A stretch of 64,000 bases of DNA from CAVQBJ01 sp963819075 (lineage in GTDB: Bacteria > Actinomycetota > Thermoleophilia > Solirubrobacterales > Solirubrobacteraceae). Every line of letters starts with the position of its first letter. Position 1 is the stretch's first letter. Shown piece by piece: positions 41,122 through 50,059 of the stretch. Location: the NCBI GenBank assembly GCA_963819075.1, contig CAWFUP010000003.1:458850-522849 (forward strand), in the 5' to 3' direction. The position numbers were made by a program, and so were the translations under genes. The notes under the pieces were generated by a model. It worked only from the letters and a program-made list of their open reading frames with translations. It was not told the origin of the DNA and did no database searches.

Positions 41122-42321
41122 ATGCGTGCACGGCGGATGACGCAGGACGACCGAGGCTCGGTCTGGCCGCAGGCGATCGGGCGGCGAGGCGCCGGCGTGG
41201 CTCGGGTGGCCGTGCTCGCGTCCGTGATCGGGCTGGGGGGCACGGCGGCCGTGGCCCATGCCGATATGACGTTCGGCGGTGATCCGACTCAGGCGATCAC
41301 GCCGGGGCTCTCCTGCCAGGGCGGCGCGCCGCCGTCCTTCCACGGCGGGTCGTCATGCCTGTGGAACTGGACCAGCGCCTCCAACGGGTCCGACGGCATC
41401 CCCTTCCCCGAGACCACGGGAGGGAGCGGCACCGTCACGAGCGTCACCCTGCCGGCGATGCCGAATCCCGGACCGATGCAGGCCGTGGTCCTGACCGGCA
41501 CGCTGCAGTCCTCGAACACGCCATCGGAGCCGAACTACTACTGCTGCCAGATCGCGGCGATCAGTCCCATGTTCACGGTGCCGGCCAACCAGATGACGAC
41601 CGTGCCCCTCAATCTCCCCGTTTCGTCGGCGCCGACGCCGAACTTCGCCGACCCGGGCGAGCAGGGCTCCTTCGACGGCATGGCGATCTCCGTGCTCAGC
41701 CCGACGGCCTCGCTGCCGCTGCTCTACGACTCCAGCCACACCATCATCGGGAACGGGAACGGCTGGGGCAACAAGGCCTACTTCCCGGCTCCGTCCATGA
41801 CCGACTCGGAGTACACGACGCCGACCGATCCGTCCGGCTACCAGATGCTCGCCTCGTTCCACCTCAGCACGGGCGGCGCGACGCCCACTCCGACTCCGAC
41901 CCCCACGCCCACGCCGACCCCAACGCCGACGCCGGCCGCCCCGGCTCCGCCCGACGGCGGCCTCGCGCTCGGCAACGGGCCGGTCACGACTCCGAACGGC
42001 GGCGCGCCGCTCACGCTCGGCACGGCTAAGAACCCGCCGACCGCGTCTACCACCCAGACGCTCACCGGCCTCGCGGGTGGCACGGCGGCCGCGAAGCATC
42101 GTAAGCGCGGGCGCGCCCCGCTCATCCTGGGCCGCGGTTCCACGACAATCCCTGCCGGTCAGACGGTCGCGCTGACGCTGACGCTGGACGCAAGCGGTAA
42201 AGCCGCGCTGCGCAAGCATCACTCGCTCAAGGCGACCGAGACGATCGTCGCCAAGAACGCGGCCGGGCAGACGCAGACGACGACGCGCACGGTGACGATC
42301 CGCCTCAAGCGCAAGAAGTAG
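41122..42321 (+). CDS. secreted protein with Pro/Thr repeat and basic C-terminal domain
   Basis: A 399-residue exported protein of unknown function. A twin-Arg-like basic N-terminus (RARRMTQDDRGS, then GRRGAGVARVAVLASVIGLG) leads to a signal end at AVAHA. A mature N-terminal domain (about 50-255) has Cys pairs (CQGGAPP, YYCCQIA) and is Gly/Ser/Pro-rich. A (TP)n stretch of about 18 residues, encoded at about 41880-41935, is a surface-type linker. The C-terminal 70 residues are a basic beta domain (TIPAGQTVALTLTLDASGKAALRKH) ending in RTVTIRLKRKK, a repeat domain common in Solirubrobacter secreted proteins. ATG 41122 lies 9 nt after AGGGGGG; GTG 41116 is possible. It is flanked by two gene remnants. 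Confidence 0.8.
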   Translation: MRARRMTQDDRGSVWPQAIGRRGAGVARVAVLASVIGLGGTAAVAHADMTFGGDPTQAITPGLSCQGGAPPSFHGGSSCLWNWTSASNGSDGIPFPETTGGSGTVTSVTLPAMPNPGPMQAVVLTGTLQSSNTPSEPNYYCCQIAAISPMFTVPANQMTTVPLNLPVSSAPTPNFADPGEQGSFDGMAISVLSPTASLPLLYDSSHTIIGNGNGWGNKAYFPAPSMTDSEYTTPTDPSGYQMLASFHLSTGGATPTPTPTPTPTPTPTPTPAAPAPPDGGLALGNGPVTTPNGGAPLTLGTAKNPPTASTTQTLTGLAGGTAAAKHRKRGRAPLILGRGSTTIPAGQTVALTLTLDASGKAALRKHHSLKATETIVAKNAAGQTQTTTRTVTIRLKRKK

Positions 42322-42341
42322 CCGGGCGACCTAAGTGGGCG

Positions 42342-42458
42342 TGCGAGGGGCGGTCGGGCCTCGCCGAAGGCGGCGCGCACGTCGGGGGGCACCACCACCC
42401 ACCGCCCGCCGCCGCGGTCGGACTCCTCGAGCGTGGCCATGACGCGATGCTCGGGCAT
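42342..42458 (-). pseudogene. 5' remnant of a DUF1905 gene
   Basis: From ATG 42458 on the minus strand 39 codons read like the start of a DUF1905 protein: MATLEESDRGGGRWVVVPPD and then VRAAFGEARPPLA. The expected continuation (an RGTVNG-type turn) is missing, and the following sequence is unrelated. It is best read as the truncated beginning of a former gene next to the end of the secreted-protein gene. Confidence 0.65.
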
Positions 42459-42499
42459 CGACGGCCCGTAGGCTACCGGCGTCCGTAGAGAGGAGCGGC

Positions 42500-43996
42500 A
42501 TGGCGAGCTACATGGGAGCGATCGATCAGGGCACGACGAGCACGCGCTTCATCCTGTTCGACCGCGACGGGCGCGTCATCGCGCTCGACCAGCGCGAGCA
42601 CCGGCAGATCACGCCGCGGGCCGGCTGGGTCGAGCACGACGCGCGTGAGATCTGGCGGCGCGTGGGCGAGGTCATCGACGGCGCGCTCGCCACCTCGGGC
42701 ATCGCGGCCGGCGATGTCGCGGCGATCGGCATCACCAACCAGCGCGAGACCACCGTCGTGTGGGACCGCGCCACCGGTGAGCCGATCCACAACGCGATCG
42801 TCTGGCAGGACACGCGTACGGACGCGATCGTGCGCAACCTCGCCGGCGACGCCGGTGTGGATCGGCTTCGCGATCGCGTCGGACTGCCCTTGTCCACGTA
42901 CTTCTCCGGTCCGAAGATCACCTGGTTGCTCGACCACGTCGCGGGCGCACGCGAACGGGCGGAGAGCGGCGAGCTCGCCTTCGGAACGATCGACAGCTGG
43001 GTGCTGTGGAACCTGACCGGTGGCGTGAACGGGGGCATCCACGCCACCGACGCGACGAATGCGAGCCGCACGATGCTGATGGACCTGCGCACGCTCGACT
43101 GGCACGAGCCGAGCCTCGCTCTGATGGGCATCCCGCGCGCGCTGCTGCCGCGGATCCGCTCGTGCAGCGAGACGTATGGAGAGGCCACCGTGACGGCGGC
43201 CGCCGGGCGGCCGCTGACCGGGATCCTCGGCGATCAGCAGGCGGCGCTGTTCGGCCAGGCCTGCTTCGCGCCCGGCGAGGCGAAGAACACCTACGGCACC
43301 GGATCATTCCTGCTCGTGAACACCGGCGCGGAGATCGTCCACGCCGACGCGTTGCTGACGAGCGTCGGCTACCGGCTCGGCGAGGGCGACCCCGCCTACG
43401 TGCTCGAGGGCTCGATCGCCGTCACCGGCGCGCTCGTGCAATGGCTGCGCGATCGTCTGGAGATCATCTCCTCAGCGAGCGAGGTCGAGGAGCTCGCGGG
43501 CAGCGTTGCCGACAACGGCGGGGTGTACTTCGTGCCGGCCTTCTCCGGGCTGTTCGCGCCGCACTGGCGCGACGACGCTCGCGGCGTGATCGTCGGGTTG
43601 ACCGCTTACGCAACCCGCGCCCACATCGCGCGCGCCGCACTCGAGGCGGTGGCCTGGCAGGTACGCGAGGTCGCCGACGCCGCGAACGCCGTGGCAAACG
43701 TGTCGCTCCGCGAGCTGCGGGTCGACGGCGGCATGACCGCCAACGAGCTGCTCATGCAGTTCCAGGCCGACGTCCTGGACGTGCCGGTCATCCGTCCCGC
43801 CGTGACCGAGACGACGGCGCTCGGCGCCGCCTACGCCGCCGGGCTGGCCGTCGGGTTCTGGTCGGGGCTGGACGACCTACGCGAGCGCTGGGCCGAGGCC
43901 GCGCGCTGGGAGCCACAGATGGACGCCGAGGTGCGCGGGCGCGAGTACGCCCAGTGGCGCAAGGCGGTGACGCGCTCGCTGGATTGGGCGCGGTAG
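42500..43996 (+). CDS. glpK: glycerol kinase
   Basis: FGGY-family kinase converting glycerol to glycerol-3-phosphate. GAIDQGTTSTRFILFDRDG at the N-terminus is the phosphate-1 motif; ITNQRETTVVWDRATGEPI, GTIDSWVLWNLTGG, ATDATNASRTMLMD and the second FGGY signature VRELRVDGGMTANELLMQ (approximate) are as in GlpK. At 498 residues the length is normal. The start ATG 42500 follows a good ribosome site (agaggag). No glpF or glpD is adjacent. Confidence 0.96.
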   Translation: MASYMGAIDQGTTSTRFILFDRDGRVIALDQREHRQITPRAGWVEHDAREIWRRVGEVIDGALATSGIAAGDVAAIGITNQRETTVVWDRATGEPIHNAIVWQDTRTDAIVRNLAGDAGVDRLRDRVGLPLSTYFSGPKITWLLDHVAGARERAESGELAFGTIDSWVLWNLTGGVNGGIHATDATNASRTMLMDLRTLDWHEPSLALMGIPRALLPRIRSCSETYGEATVTAAAGRPLTGILGDQQAALFGQACFAPGEAKNTYGTGSFLLVNTGAEIVHADALLTSVGYRLGEGDPAYVLEGSIAVTGALVQWLRDRLEIISSASEVEELAGSVADNGGVYFVPAFSGLFAPHWRDDARGVIVGLTAYATRAHIARAALEAVAWQVREVADAANAVANVSLRELRVDGGMTANELLMQFQADVLDVPVIRPAVTETTALGAAYAAGLAVGFWSGLDDLRERWAEAARWEPQMDAEVRGREYAQWRKAVTRSLDWAR

Positions 43997-44055
43997 GGCG
44001 GTCGGCTCCTCCGGAGCGCCGGGCTGTCGCGCCACGGCGGGTGGCATCGAGGCTC

Positions 44056-45009
44056 CTAGAAATCGAGGCCGTAGTTCGTGCAGGTCGCCTGGAAGTCGGG
44101 GTCGGCCGGCCCGAGCTGGTTGAGCACGTTCTGCAGCGCCGGCCAGTCCTCGAACAAGCCGACGTGGCCGACCGCGTCGTCGGGGCACTGGTTCTGCACA
44201 AGAATGTTCGTCACGTCCGGCCCGCTCAGGAACGCGTTCGTGAAGGGAGTCACGACCTCATCGTGGCTCGTCTCGATGACCGCGTAGTACGGTCCCGGGA
44301 CCGTGTCTCCGTCGGCGAACAGGCTCGTCTCGAACGGGGATCCGACCTGTTGCTGCACGAGCGCCGCGAGGCCGACGTCGTCGGCCAGTGTCGTTATCTC
44401 CGACGCAAGCGGGAGCTTCTCGAGTAGCGTCGCAAGCCCCTCCTCGGTCGTGCCGTGGTTGCTGGGCGCGAGCGCCACCAGCGTATGCACGAACGGCGCC
44501 CCGCCGAGCCGCTTGATGTAGTAGTTGGGCATCATGCCGCCCTGCGAATGCCCGACGATGTCGACCTGCTGCGCGCCGGTCGCGGCAAGCACGCCGCCGA
44601 CGAATGCGGCGAGCTGCCCGGCCGACGTCGCGATGTCGCCGATCGCGTCGATCCGGTCGCCGAGCGACAGCGTCGTCTGGCCGTAGTTGGCCGCATACAC
44701 GCAGTAGCCGGCGTCCGCCAGCAGCGGCGCCAACGTCACCCAGTTGTCGGCCTCGTCGGCGAGCGTTCCGTGCACGAGCACGACCGGGTACGGGTGCCGC
44801 CACGTCGGCCGGCAACCGACGTTGGCGCCGGCGACCTCCGTCGGGTGCGCGATGGCGCCGACGAGGCCCTCTACGAGCGCCCTGACGCCGAACGGCACCG
44901 GATACTGAGGATGCGGCACCCGGTATTGCCGGTCCGCGCTCGCGCCCGCCGGGAGCGCGAGGACGGCAGCGACAGCGACTCCCGCCAGCGTGAGCCTGAC
45001 CTTATACAT
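44056..45009 (-). CDS. secreted lipase/esterase (lipase class 2-like)
   Basis: Extracellular alpha/beta hydrolase of 317 residues. MYKVRLTLAGVAVAAVLALP with cleavage after AGASA is a Sec signal peptide. The oxyanion-hole HG is in VVLVHGTLADEADNW, the nucleophile in IVGHSQGGMMPNYYIK; Asp and His of the triad probably lie in the SHDEVVTPFTNA and VGHVGLFED regions. This pattern is typical of triacylglycerol lipases of the LipA/lipase-2 type in actinobacteria. Two Cys pairs may form disulfides. ATG 45009 is chosen because it starts the signal peptide; the open frame extends to 45351. It is convergent with glpK, whose product uses the glycerol such lipases release. Confidence 0.9.
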   Translation of the reverse strand: MYKVRLTLAGVAVAAVLALPAGASADRQYRVPHPQYPVPFGVRALVEGLVGAIAHPTEVAGANVGCRPTWRHPYPVVLVHGTLADEADNWVTLAPLLADAGYCVYAANYGQTTLSLGDRIDAIGDIATSAGQLAAFVGGVLAATGAQQVDIVGHSQGGMMPNYYIKRLGGAPFVHTLVALAPSNHGTTEEGLATLLEKLPLASEITTLADDVGLAALVQQQVGSPFETSLFADGDTVPGPYYAVIETSHDEVVTPFTNAFLSGPDVTNILVQNQCPDDAVGHVGLFEDWPALQNVLNQLGPADPDFQATCTNYGLDF

Positions 45010-45432
45010 CTGGGTATCCCCTCGAATCGCGTGGGTCTTGGGCACATCGACGACCCAGAAATGCGCGACCTGCGGATGCTGTGAGCTGGCTGTCGCCACG
45101 CGGCGCACGCCGGGCTCTTGGCAGAACGTAGCTCGATGGGAGTGCGCGATCAAGCCGGAAGGGATTGCGCCGCGGTCGGGGGCGGCGGGCGCGGCGGGTG
45201 GGGCGGCGCGGCTTTCGGCGCGCCCCCGCCCGGGCGTCGGGGGGCGCAACGGAAATAGGGTTCCGACGGCCGCGCCGAGGCCGGCATTTCGGCTCGTCGG
45301 CGCGACCGGCGGAGGTGGCCATGAACTGATGTGCTCCCTCACGCCCGCCACGCGGGTCGGATCGAGCTCACCCCCGGCCGGTCATCGCATCCGCGAGGCG
45401 TGCACACTCGAGACGCAGCGCACAGGTTCAAT
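45010..45432. other. intergenic region, 423 bp
   Basis: Lies between the divergent lipase and zinc-ribbon genes. It is very GC-rich with runs of G and C around 45180-45240. No gene, RNA or convincing promoter was recognised; both genes must have their promoters here. Confidence 0.5.
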
Positions 45433-45651
45433 ATGGCGACGATGCCTCGCGATATCGAGCGTTGGTTTGCCGAGGAGCGCCGCCGCGCCGACCGGCTCGA
45501 GCGCGCCTGTGCGTCGAAGCGCTCGTTCGCGACCGAGGCGGAGGCGAACGCGACGGCGCTGTGGGATCAAACCCAGTACGGCGAGCGCCACCGGGCCTAT
45601 CGCTGCGAGCAGTGCGGAGCGTGGCACCTGACGCGCGAGCGCGCGCCGTAA
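45433..45651 (+). CDS. small zinc-ribbon-like protein
   Basis: A 72-residue protein from ATG 45433 (MATMPRDIERWFAEERRRAD). A helical N-terminus leads to a single CASKRSF and then YRCEQCGAWHLTRE, a CxxC followed by WHLT. This pattern (Cys, about 30 residues with an EA-rich helix, then CxxC-x-WHLT) is common in tiny zinc-ribbon proteins of actinobacteria and phages. Whether zinc is bound is not certain because only three Cys and one His are close. The upstream ATG at 45331 would add an unlikely leader. The gene is 47 bp before the tRNA-Val on the other strand. Confidence 0.75.
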   Translation: MATMPRDIERWFAEERRRADRLERACASKRSFATEAEANATALWDQTQYGERHRAYRCEQCGAWHLTRERAP

Positions 45652-45698
45652 GCCCGTGAGCCCCGCCCGAACGCCGCGTCGGCTGAGAGCGCGACGAG

Positions 45699-45771
45699 TG
45701 GGCGATACTGGGCTCGAACCAGTGACCTCCGCCTTGTCGAGGCGGCGCTCTCCCAGCTGAGCTAATCGCCC
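45699..45771 (-). tRNA. tRNA-Val (anticodon GAC) with C at position 33
   Basis: A full cloverleaf folds: acceptor GGGCGAT/ATCGCCC, D-arm GCTC/GAGC, anticodon stem CCGCC/GGCGG with loop TCGACAA, T-arm ACTGG/CCAGT with loop TTCGAGC, discriminator A. The anticodon by position is GAC, reading Val codons GUC and GUU; the valine-type acceptor and T-arm agree. CCA is not encoded. Position 33 is C rather than the near-universal U. Confidence 0.9.
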
Positions 45772-45889
45772 TGGGACCGCAGAAGGGTAGCAATCGTCAC
45801 GCGCCCCGCAGCCCTTTCGTCGACGCCGCGCCCGGCGAGGCCGCGGCGCGAACGGGCGGCCGCGCTCGCTACGCTTGCACCGCTTTCCC

Positions 45890-45960
45890 GGCGACGTGGC
45901 GGAGTGGCTACGCAGCGGCCTGCAAAGCCGTGTACACCGGTTCGATTCCGGTCGTCGCCT
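45890..45960 (+). tRNA. tRNA-Cys (anticodon GCA)
   Basis: Folds with acceptor GGCGACG/CGTCGCC, anticodon stem-loop GGCCTGCAAAGCC (anticodon GCA) and T-arm ACCGG/CCGGT with loop TTCGATT. Discriminator is U, as is usual for tRNA-Cys. CCA is not encoded. Confidence 0.95.
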
Positions 45961-46214
45961 CTGGAACCTCCCCGTAATACAGGCGTTTTCGCTTGATCGC
46001 ATCCGGGCCTCAGGGCGTACTTTGTCTCGAATGCTTGAGTGACTCGGCGACCAGCGGCAGTAGGTCGCGCGGTGTGTCGCGCACGACGTCGCCCGTCGCC
46101 TACGGGGCGCAGAACGCCACCGTTGTCATGATCAAGCGCGATCTGGTCACGGTGGGCGGCGGTGCAGGAGGCGCAGCGTAACGGTCAACGCGGGCGCGGC
46201 GCTTGGTGACACGG

Positions 46215-47870
46215 TCAGGGATACACGCGCCGCTTGATCGCCGCCGCCACGGGCTGCGGCAGGGCGCCGAGCGCGCGGAGCGCGTACGGCATGGCGCGCA
46301 GGCGGCGCGGCGAGAACACGCGCGGCACCGCGACCTCGATGAGGTGTGGCCCGGGCTCGCGCGCGGCGGTGCGCAGCGCGCCGGCGAGCTCCTCGCAGCC
46401 GTCGGCGCGCCGGGACGGGACCCCGAGGCCGTTGCCGAGCGCCACGAAGTCGAGCTTCGGGCGCGAGAGGTCAAGCTGCGCGCGCGCCTGCTCGCCGCCG
46501 GCCTCGGCGCCGACGCGCTGCAGCTCTAGCTCGAGGATCGCGTAGGCGCCATTGTTGAAGATGACCGTCGTCACGTCGAGCTGCTCGCGGGCCATCGTCC
46601 ACAGCGACTGGATCGTGTAGAGGCTGGAGCCGTCGGCCTCGAGCGCGAACACCGGGCGGTCCGGGCAGGCGATCGCCGCGCCGACCGCGACGGGAAGGCC
46701 CTGGCCGATCGAGCCGCCGGTGAGCGTGAGGACGTCGTGGGCGGGCGCGCCGCTCGTGCCCGCCGCGAGCGTCACGCCGGACGTCTGTGACTCGTCGGAG
46801 ACGATCGCGCCCTCGGGCAGCAGCGCGCCGATTGCCGCGCACACGCGCTCGGCGGTCAGCGAGCCGGTCGGCAGGCCCGGTCGCGCTGCGTCGGCGCCGG
46901 GCACCCGGGCCGAGGCGGCCCCGAGCAGCTCGGCGAGCGCCTCGAGCGCACCCGGCGCGTCGTCGGCGGGCCCGGCGAGCTCGTGCACGTCGCAACCGGG
47001 CGGCACGAGCGAGCTCTCGCGATCCGGGTAGGCGAAGAACGTCACCGGCGCCCGAGCGTCGACGAGGATTAGGTGGCGCAGGCCCGCCAGCTGCACGGCG
47101 GCCAGCTCAGGCAGGTAGGCGAGGCGATCGAGCGACGGCACGCCGGCCCCGCGGCGCAGGCGCGTCGGGAACGTCTCGCCGACGAGCCGCGCCCCGCTGG
47201 CGGCCGCGACGCGCGCGGCGGCGGCCAGGCCGCGGTCGCGCAGGGCGCGGCCGCCGAGCAGGATCCCGGTCTGCCCCCCAGCCGTCCGCAGCACGGCGGC
47301 GATCGCCTCGATCGCGTCGCCGTCCGGCGTCGCGCGAGGCCGCGCGGCGGGAACCGGCGCGGGGGTCGCGCCCTCACTCCAGGACACATCGGCAGGCAGG
47401 ATGAGCGTGACCACCTCGCCGGGCGGGCCAAGCGACGCCGCGATCGCATCGGCCGCGTCGGCACCGATCGCCTCGGGGCTCTGCGAGGTGCGCACCCAGC
47501 GCGAGACGTTGCGCGCGACCGTCTCGATGTCGGACTGCAGCTGGGCGTCGTGGCGGCGATGGTAGGTGGCGTGGTCGCCGACGATGTTCACGAGCGGGAC
47601 CTGCGCGCGCCGGGCGTTGTGCAGGTTGGCCAGGGCGTTGCCGAGGCCCGGGCCGAGATGCAGCAGCGTCGCGGCCGGCCGGTCGGTCATGCGCGCGTAG
47701 CCGTCGGCGGCGCCGCTGGCCACGCCCTCGAACAGCGTCAGGACGGCGCGCATCCGCGGCTCGGCGTCGAGCGCGGCGACGAAGTGCATCTCCGAGGTGC
47801 CCGGGTTCGTGAAGCACGTCGTGACGCCGCCGTCGCCGAGCGTGCGCAGCAGCGCCTTCGCTCCGATCAT
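46215..47870 (-). CDS. ThDP-dependent enzyme, acetolactate synthase/benzoylformate decarboxylase-like
   Basis: A 551-residue thiamine diphosphate enzyme. N-terminal Pyr domain with TNPGTSEMHFVAALD and the catalytic glutamate in LTLFEGVASGAADGYAR (about residue 48); a central domain; and a PP domain with the ThDP motif beginning EADGSSLYTIQSLWTMAR and ending NNGAYAIL. The sequence lacks the usual GDG (here ADG), though the D and NN are kept. It resembles the IlvB-like proteins annotated as IlvX/MdlC rather than anabolic AHAS, and no ilvN regulatory subunit is adjacent. It starts 4 bp after the FAD dehydrogenase gene, so both act together. Substrate unknown. Confidence 0.85.
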   Translation of the reverse strand: MIGAKALLRTLGDGGVTTCFTNPGTSEMHFVAALDAEPRMRAVLTLFEGVASGAADGYARMTDRPAATLLHLGPGLGNALANLHNARRAQVPLVNIVGDHATYHRRHDAQLQSDIETVARNVSRWVRTSQSPEAIGADAADAIAASLGPPGEVVTLILPADVSWSEGATPAPVPAARPRATPDGDAIEAIAAVLRTAGGQTGILLGGRALRDRGLAAAARVAAASGARLVGETFPTRLRRGAGVPSLDRLAYLPELAAVQLAGLRHLILVDARAPVTFFAYPDRESSLVPPGCDVHELAGPADDAPGALEALAELLGAASARVPGADAARPGLPTGSLTAERVCAAIGALLPEGAIVSDESQTSGVTLAAGTSGAPAHDVLTLTGGSIGQGLPVAVGAAIACPDRPVFALEADGSSLYTIQSLWTMAREQLDVTTVIFNNGAYAILELELQRVGAEAGGEQARAQLDLSRPKLDFVALGNGLGVPSRRADGCEELAGALRTAAREPGPHLIEVAVPRVFSPRRLRAMPYALRALGALPQPVAAAIKRRVYP

Positions 47871-47874
47871 CGGC

Positions 47875-49545
47875 TCACGTCGCGACCACGTAGCGGGCGA
47901 CCTCGCGCGCCGTCAAGACGCAGCCGCCGAGCAGCGTGCCCTCGAGCGTGCGCTTGCCGTTCATGCCGCCGCCGCCGAAGCCGGTCGCCTCGCCGATCGC
48001 GTAGAGCCCGCTGACGGCGCTGCCGTCGGCGCGCAGCGCGCGGCAGTGCTCGTCGGTGCGAATACCGCCGAGGCTCTTACGCACGACGGGGCGCAGGCGC
48101 ACAGCCACGAGATCGCGGCCGCCGCTGGCGATCGGCTCGAAGGCGCACGTGCGGATGCGATCGCCGAGGAAGGCGCGGACGCTGCGCAGCGCGACGAGCT
48201 GCGGGTCGGTGAACAGCCGCGCGCCGCGCGCGATCTCGGCGTCGTAGGCGCCGACGTCGCGTCGCAGCGCGTCGCCGTCGATCGGCGTGCCGGGCGTGAT
48301 CGCCTGCATGCGCGCGATGAGCGTCGCGAGGTCCGGCGCGCTGACGACGTCCGGGCAGCGGGCGATGAGCTCGGAGGCGAGCTCGTCGTTCCCGCGGAGC
48401 AGCTCGTGCGCGACCCGCAGCGGACGCCGCTCGCGAAACGACGGGTTGAAGCGCGCGCCCTGCAGCGCCAGCTCACGCGCGAGGATGGTGCGGTTGAGCA
48501 GCATCCACGAATGCGCGAAGCCGCTTGTCCCGATGCGGGCGACGGCCTCGCGAGTGTCGTAGCCGGCGAGCAGCGGCGGGTCGAAGCGGGCGCCGTCGCC
48601 GCGCAGCCACAGCCCGGACTTCGGCGGGATCATCGCGAGGCCATGGCCGGCGAAGTCGCCCTCCCAGTGGGTCACGCCGGCGGCGTAGACCCACATGTTC
48701 TGCAGGTTGGTGAGCGCGGCGCCGGCCGTCGCCGCCGCGTCGTGCATGCGCCCGTCGATCTGCGGCCACACGCCGCACAGCAGTTCGGCGGGTGGATCGC
48801 CCCACTCCGCGCGCGGCCAGCGTGCGCGCACCTTCTCGAGGTTGCCGGCGGCGCCGCCGGAGGCGATCACGACGTGATCGGCGCGCGCCTCGAACTCGCC
48901 GCGCGGACCGTCGCCGCGCACGCCGACGACGGCGCCGCCCTCGATGATCAGCTCGCGCACGTCATGCCCGGCGCGGACGCTGAGGCCCGAGCCCTCATAC
49001 GGCGCGAGCGCGTCGAGCATCGCACGCACGAGCGCGGGGCCGCAGCCCCAGAGCAGGTGAAAGCGCGGGACGCGGTTGCCGCGGCCGTCGCGGGCGCGCT
49101 CGGCCCAGTTCGCGGCCGGGACGAAGCGCAGGCCGTGGCCGCGCATCCAGTCGCGGACGTCGGGCACGCAGCGCTCGAGGTAGCGCCGCGCCCACAGGCG
49201 CGCGCTGTCACTGTCGGGACCGAACTCGGCGTAGCCCTGCCAATCCTCCCAGGCGAGCTCGATCGAGTCGCGGATGCCGAGGCGCCGCTGCTCGGGGCTG
49301 TCGACGAAGAAGAAACCGCCGAACGCGTCGCGGCACTGCCCGCCGACACGCTCGCGCGGCTGGCCCTCGTAGATCGTCACGCGACGCCCGCCGCGCACGA
49401 GCTCGAACGCGGTGATGAGCGCGCTGATCCCGCCGCCGACGAGGATCGCGTCGGTGCGCGGGTGCGCGGGCGAGGGGGCGGCGGCGCCCGTCGCGGTGCC
49501 CGCCGGCTCGACCCTCCCGGGGATCGTGGTGGTTTCGACGTCCAT
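47875..49545 (-). CDS. FAD-binding dehydrogenase, KsdD/fumarate reductase-like
   Basis: A 556-residue flavoprotein. The dinucleotide-binding motif AILVGGGISALITAFELVRGG is near residue 33, with the ribose acidic residue in VTIYEGQ. A second FAD contact is DHVVIASGGAAGNLEKVR (about 245), and the C-terminal GLYAIGEATGFGGGGMNGKR (about 520) closes the FAD site. Such enzymes include 3-ketosteroid-delta1-dehydrogenases and related FAD-binding dehydrogenases; substrate cannot be set. The start ATG 49545 (MDVETTTIPG) is chosen from the open frame to 49746. It heads a two-gene operon with the ThDP enzyme (4-bp gap). Confidence 0.88.
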   Translation of the reverse strand: MDVETTTIPGRVEPAGTATGAAAPSPAHPRTDAILVGGGISALITAFELVRGGRRVTIYEGQPRERVGGQCRDAFGGFFFVDSPEQRRLGIRDSIELAWEDWQGYAEFGPDSDSARLWARRYLERCVPDVRDWMRGHGLRFVPAANWAERARDGRGNRVPRFHLLWGCGPALVRAMLDALAPYEGSGLSVRAGHDVRELIIEGGAVVGVRGDGPRGEFEARADHVVIASGGAAGNLEKVRARWPRAEWGDPPAELLCGVWPQIDGRMHDAAATAGAALTNLQNMWVYAAGVTHWEGDFAGHGLAMIPPKSGLWLRGDGARFDPPLLAGYDTREAVARIGTSGFAHSWMLLNRTILARELALQGARFNPSFRERRPLRVAHELLRGNDELASELIARCPDVVSAPDLATLIARMQAITPGTPIDGDALRRDVGAYDAEIARGARLFTDPQLVALRSVRAFLGDRIRTCAFEPIASGGRDLVAVRLRPVVRKSLGGIRTDEHCRALRADGSAVSGLYAIGEATGFGGGGMNGKRTLEGTLLGGCVLTAREVARYVVAT

Positions 49546-49792
49546 GGCGTTGTCAGCGGCGCCCGAGCGAGAGCGCCGACACGTTAGCGCCGAAGGCGCC
49601 CGCGGGCAAACCGGTCGCCGACGGGGCTGCACGCGATGCGCCGCCAGTCGAGCGCAAGACCCCCGAGGAGGTCGTCCGTAGGGTTGTTGCATCGTTGGCC
49701 CGCGAAAGCAGGGACCTCCGGGCGCCACCGTCGGACGGGTGTCCAACGAGCGGGTGGTGAAGCGGCTGCGCCGGGCTGACTACCATGGGCCC

Positions 49793-50059
49793 GTGAGTGG
49801 CGAGAGAGTGCCCGGTGGGGTGGTGCATAAGCTGCCGGCGGACCTGCGTAAGGCGCTGATCACCAACGCTACGGCACTCGATGCCTGGAAGGACATCACG
49901 CCGTTGGCGCGCAACGAGTTCATCTGCTGGGTCGAGGATGCCAAGCAGGAGACCACTCGAGAGCGCCGCATCCGACGGACCCAGGAGGAGCTGGAGGAAG
50001 GACAGCGCCGGCCCTGCTGCTGGCCGGGGTGCAAGCACCGCGAGCGCACCGGCGGGTAG
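49793..50059 (+). CDS. YdeI/OmdA family protein
   Basis: An 88-residue protein of the YdeI/OmpD-associated family, seen in resistance to bacteriocins or peptide stress in some bacteria. Family features: HKLPADLRKALITNATALDAW, then ITPLARNEFICWVEDAKQ, TRERRIRRTQEELEEGQRR and the terminal CCWPGCKHR. The CCWPGCxHR end is characteristic. The start could be GTG 49793 (VSGERVPGG) or GTG 49739, which would add 18 residues. It follows, in the opposite direction, the FAD dehydrogenase gene. Confidence 0.85.
   Translation: MSGERVPGGVVHKLPADLRKALITNATALDAWKDITPLARNEFICWVEDAKQETTRERRIRRTQEELEEGQRRPCCWPGCKHRERTGG

Noticed and set aside
40826..41131. Minus-strand 101-codon frame near the galK end
   Set aside because: Arg/Pro-rich antisense frame; the AKR motif is on the plus strand.
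41880..41937. Short alternating repeat resembling a CRISPR or satellite
   Set aside because: It encodes (Thr-Pro)n within the secreted protein; it is a coding low-complexity linker, not an array.
45993..46181. Possible 62-residue gene after tRNA-Cys
   Set aside because: Ser/Gly/Arg-rich without start signal or family match; the interval 45961-46214 is taken as noncoding.
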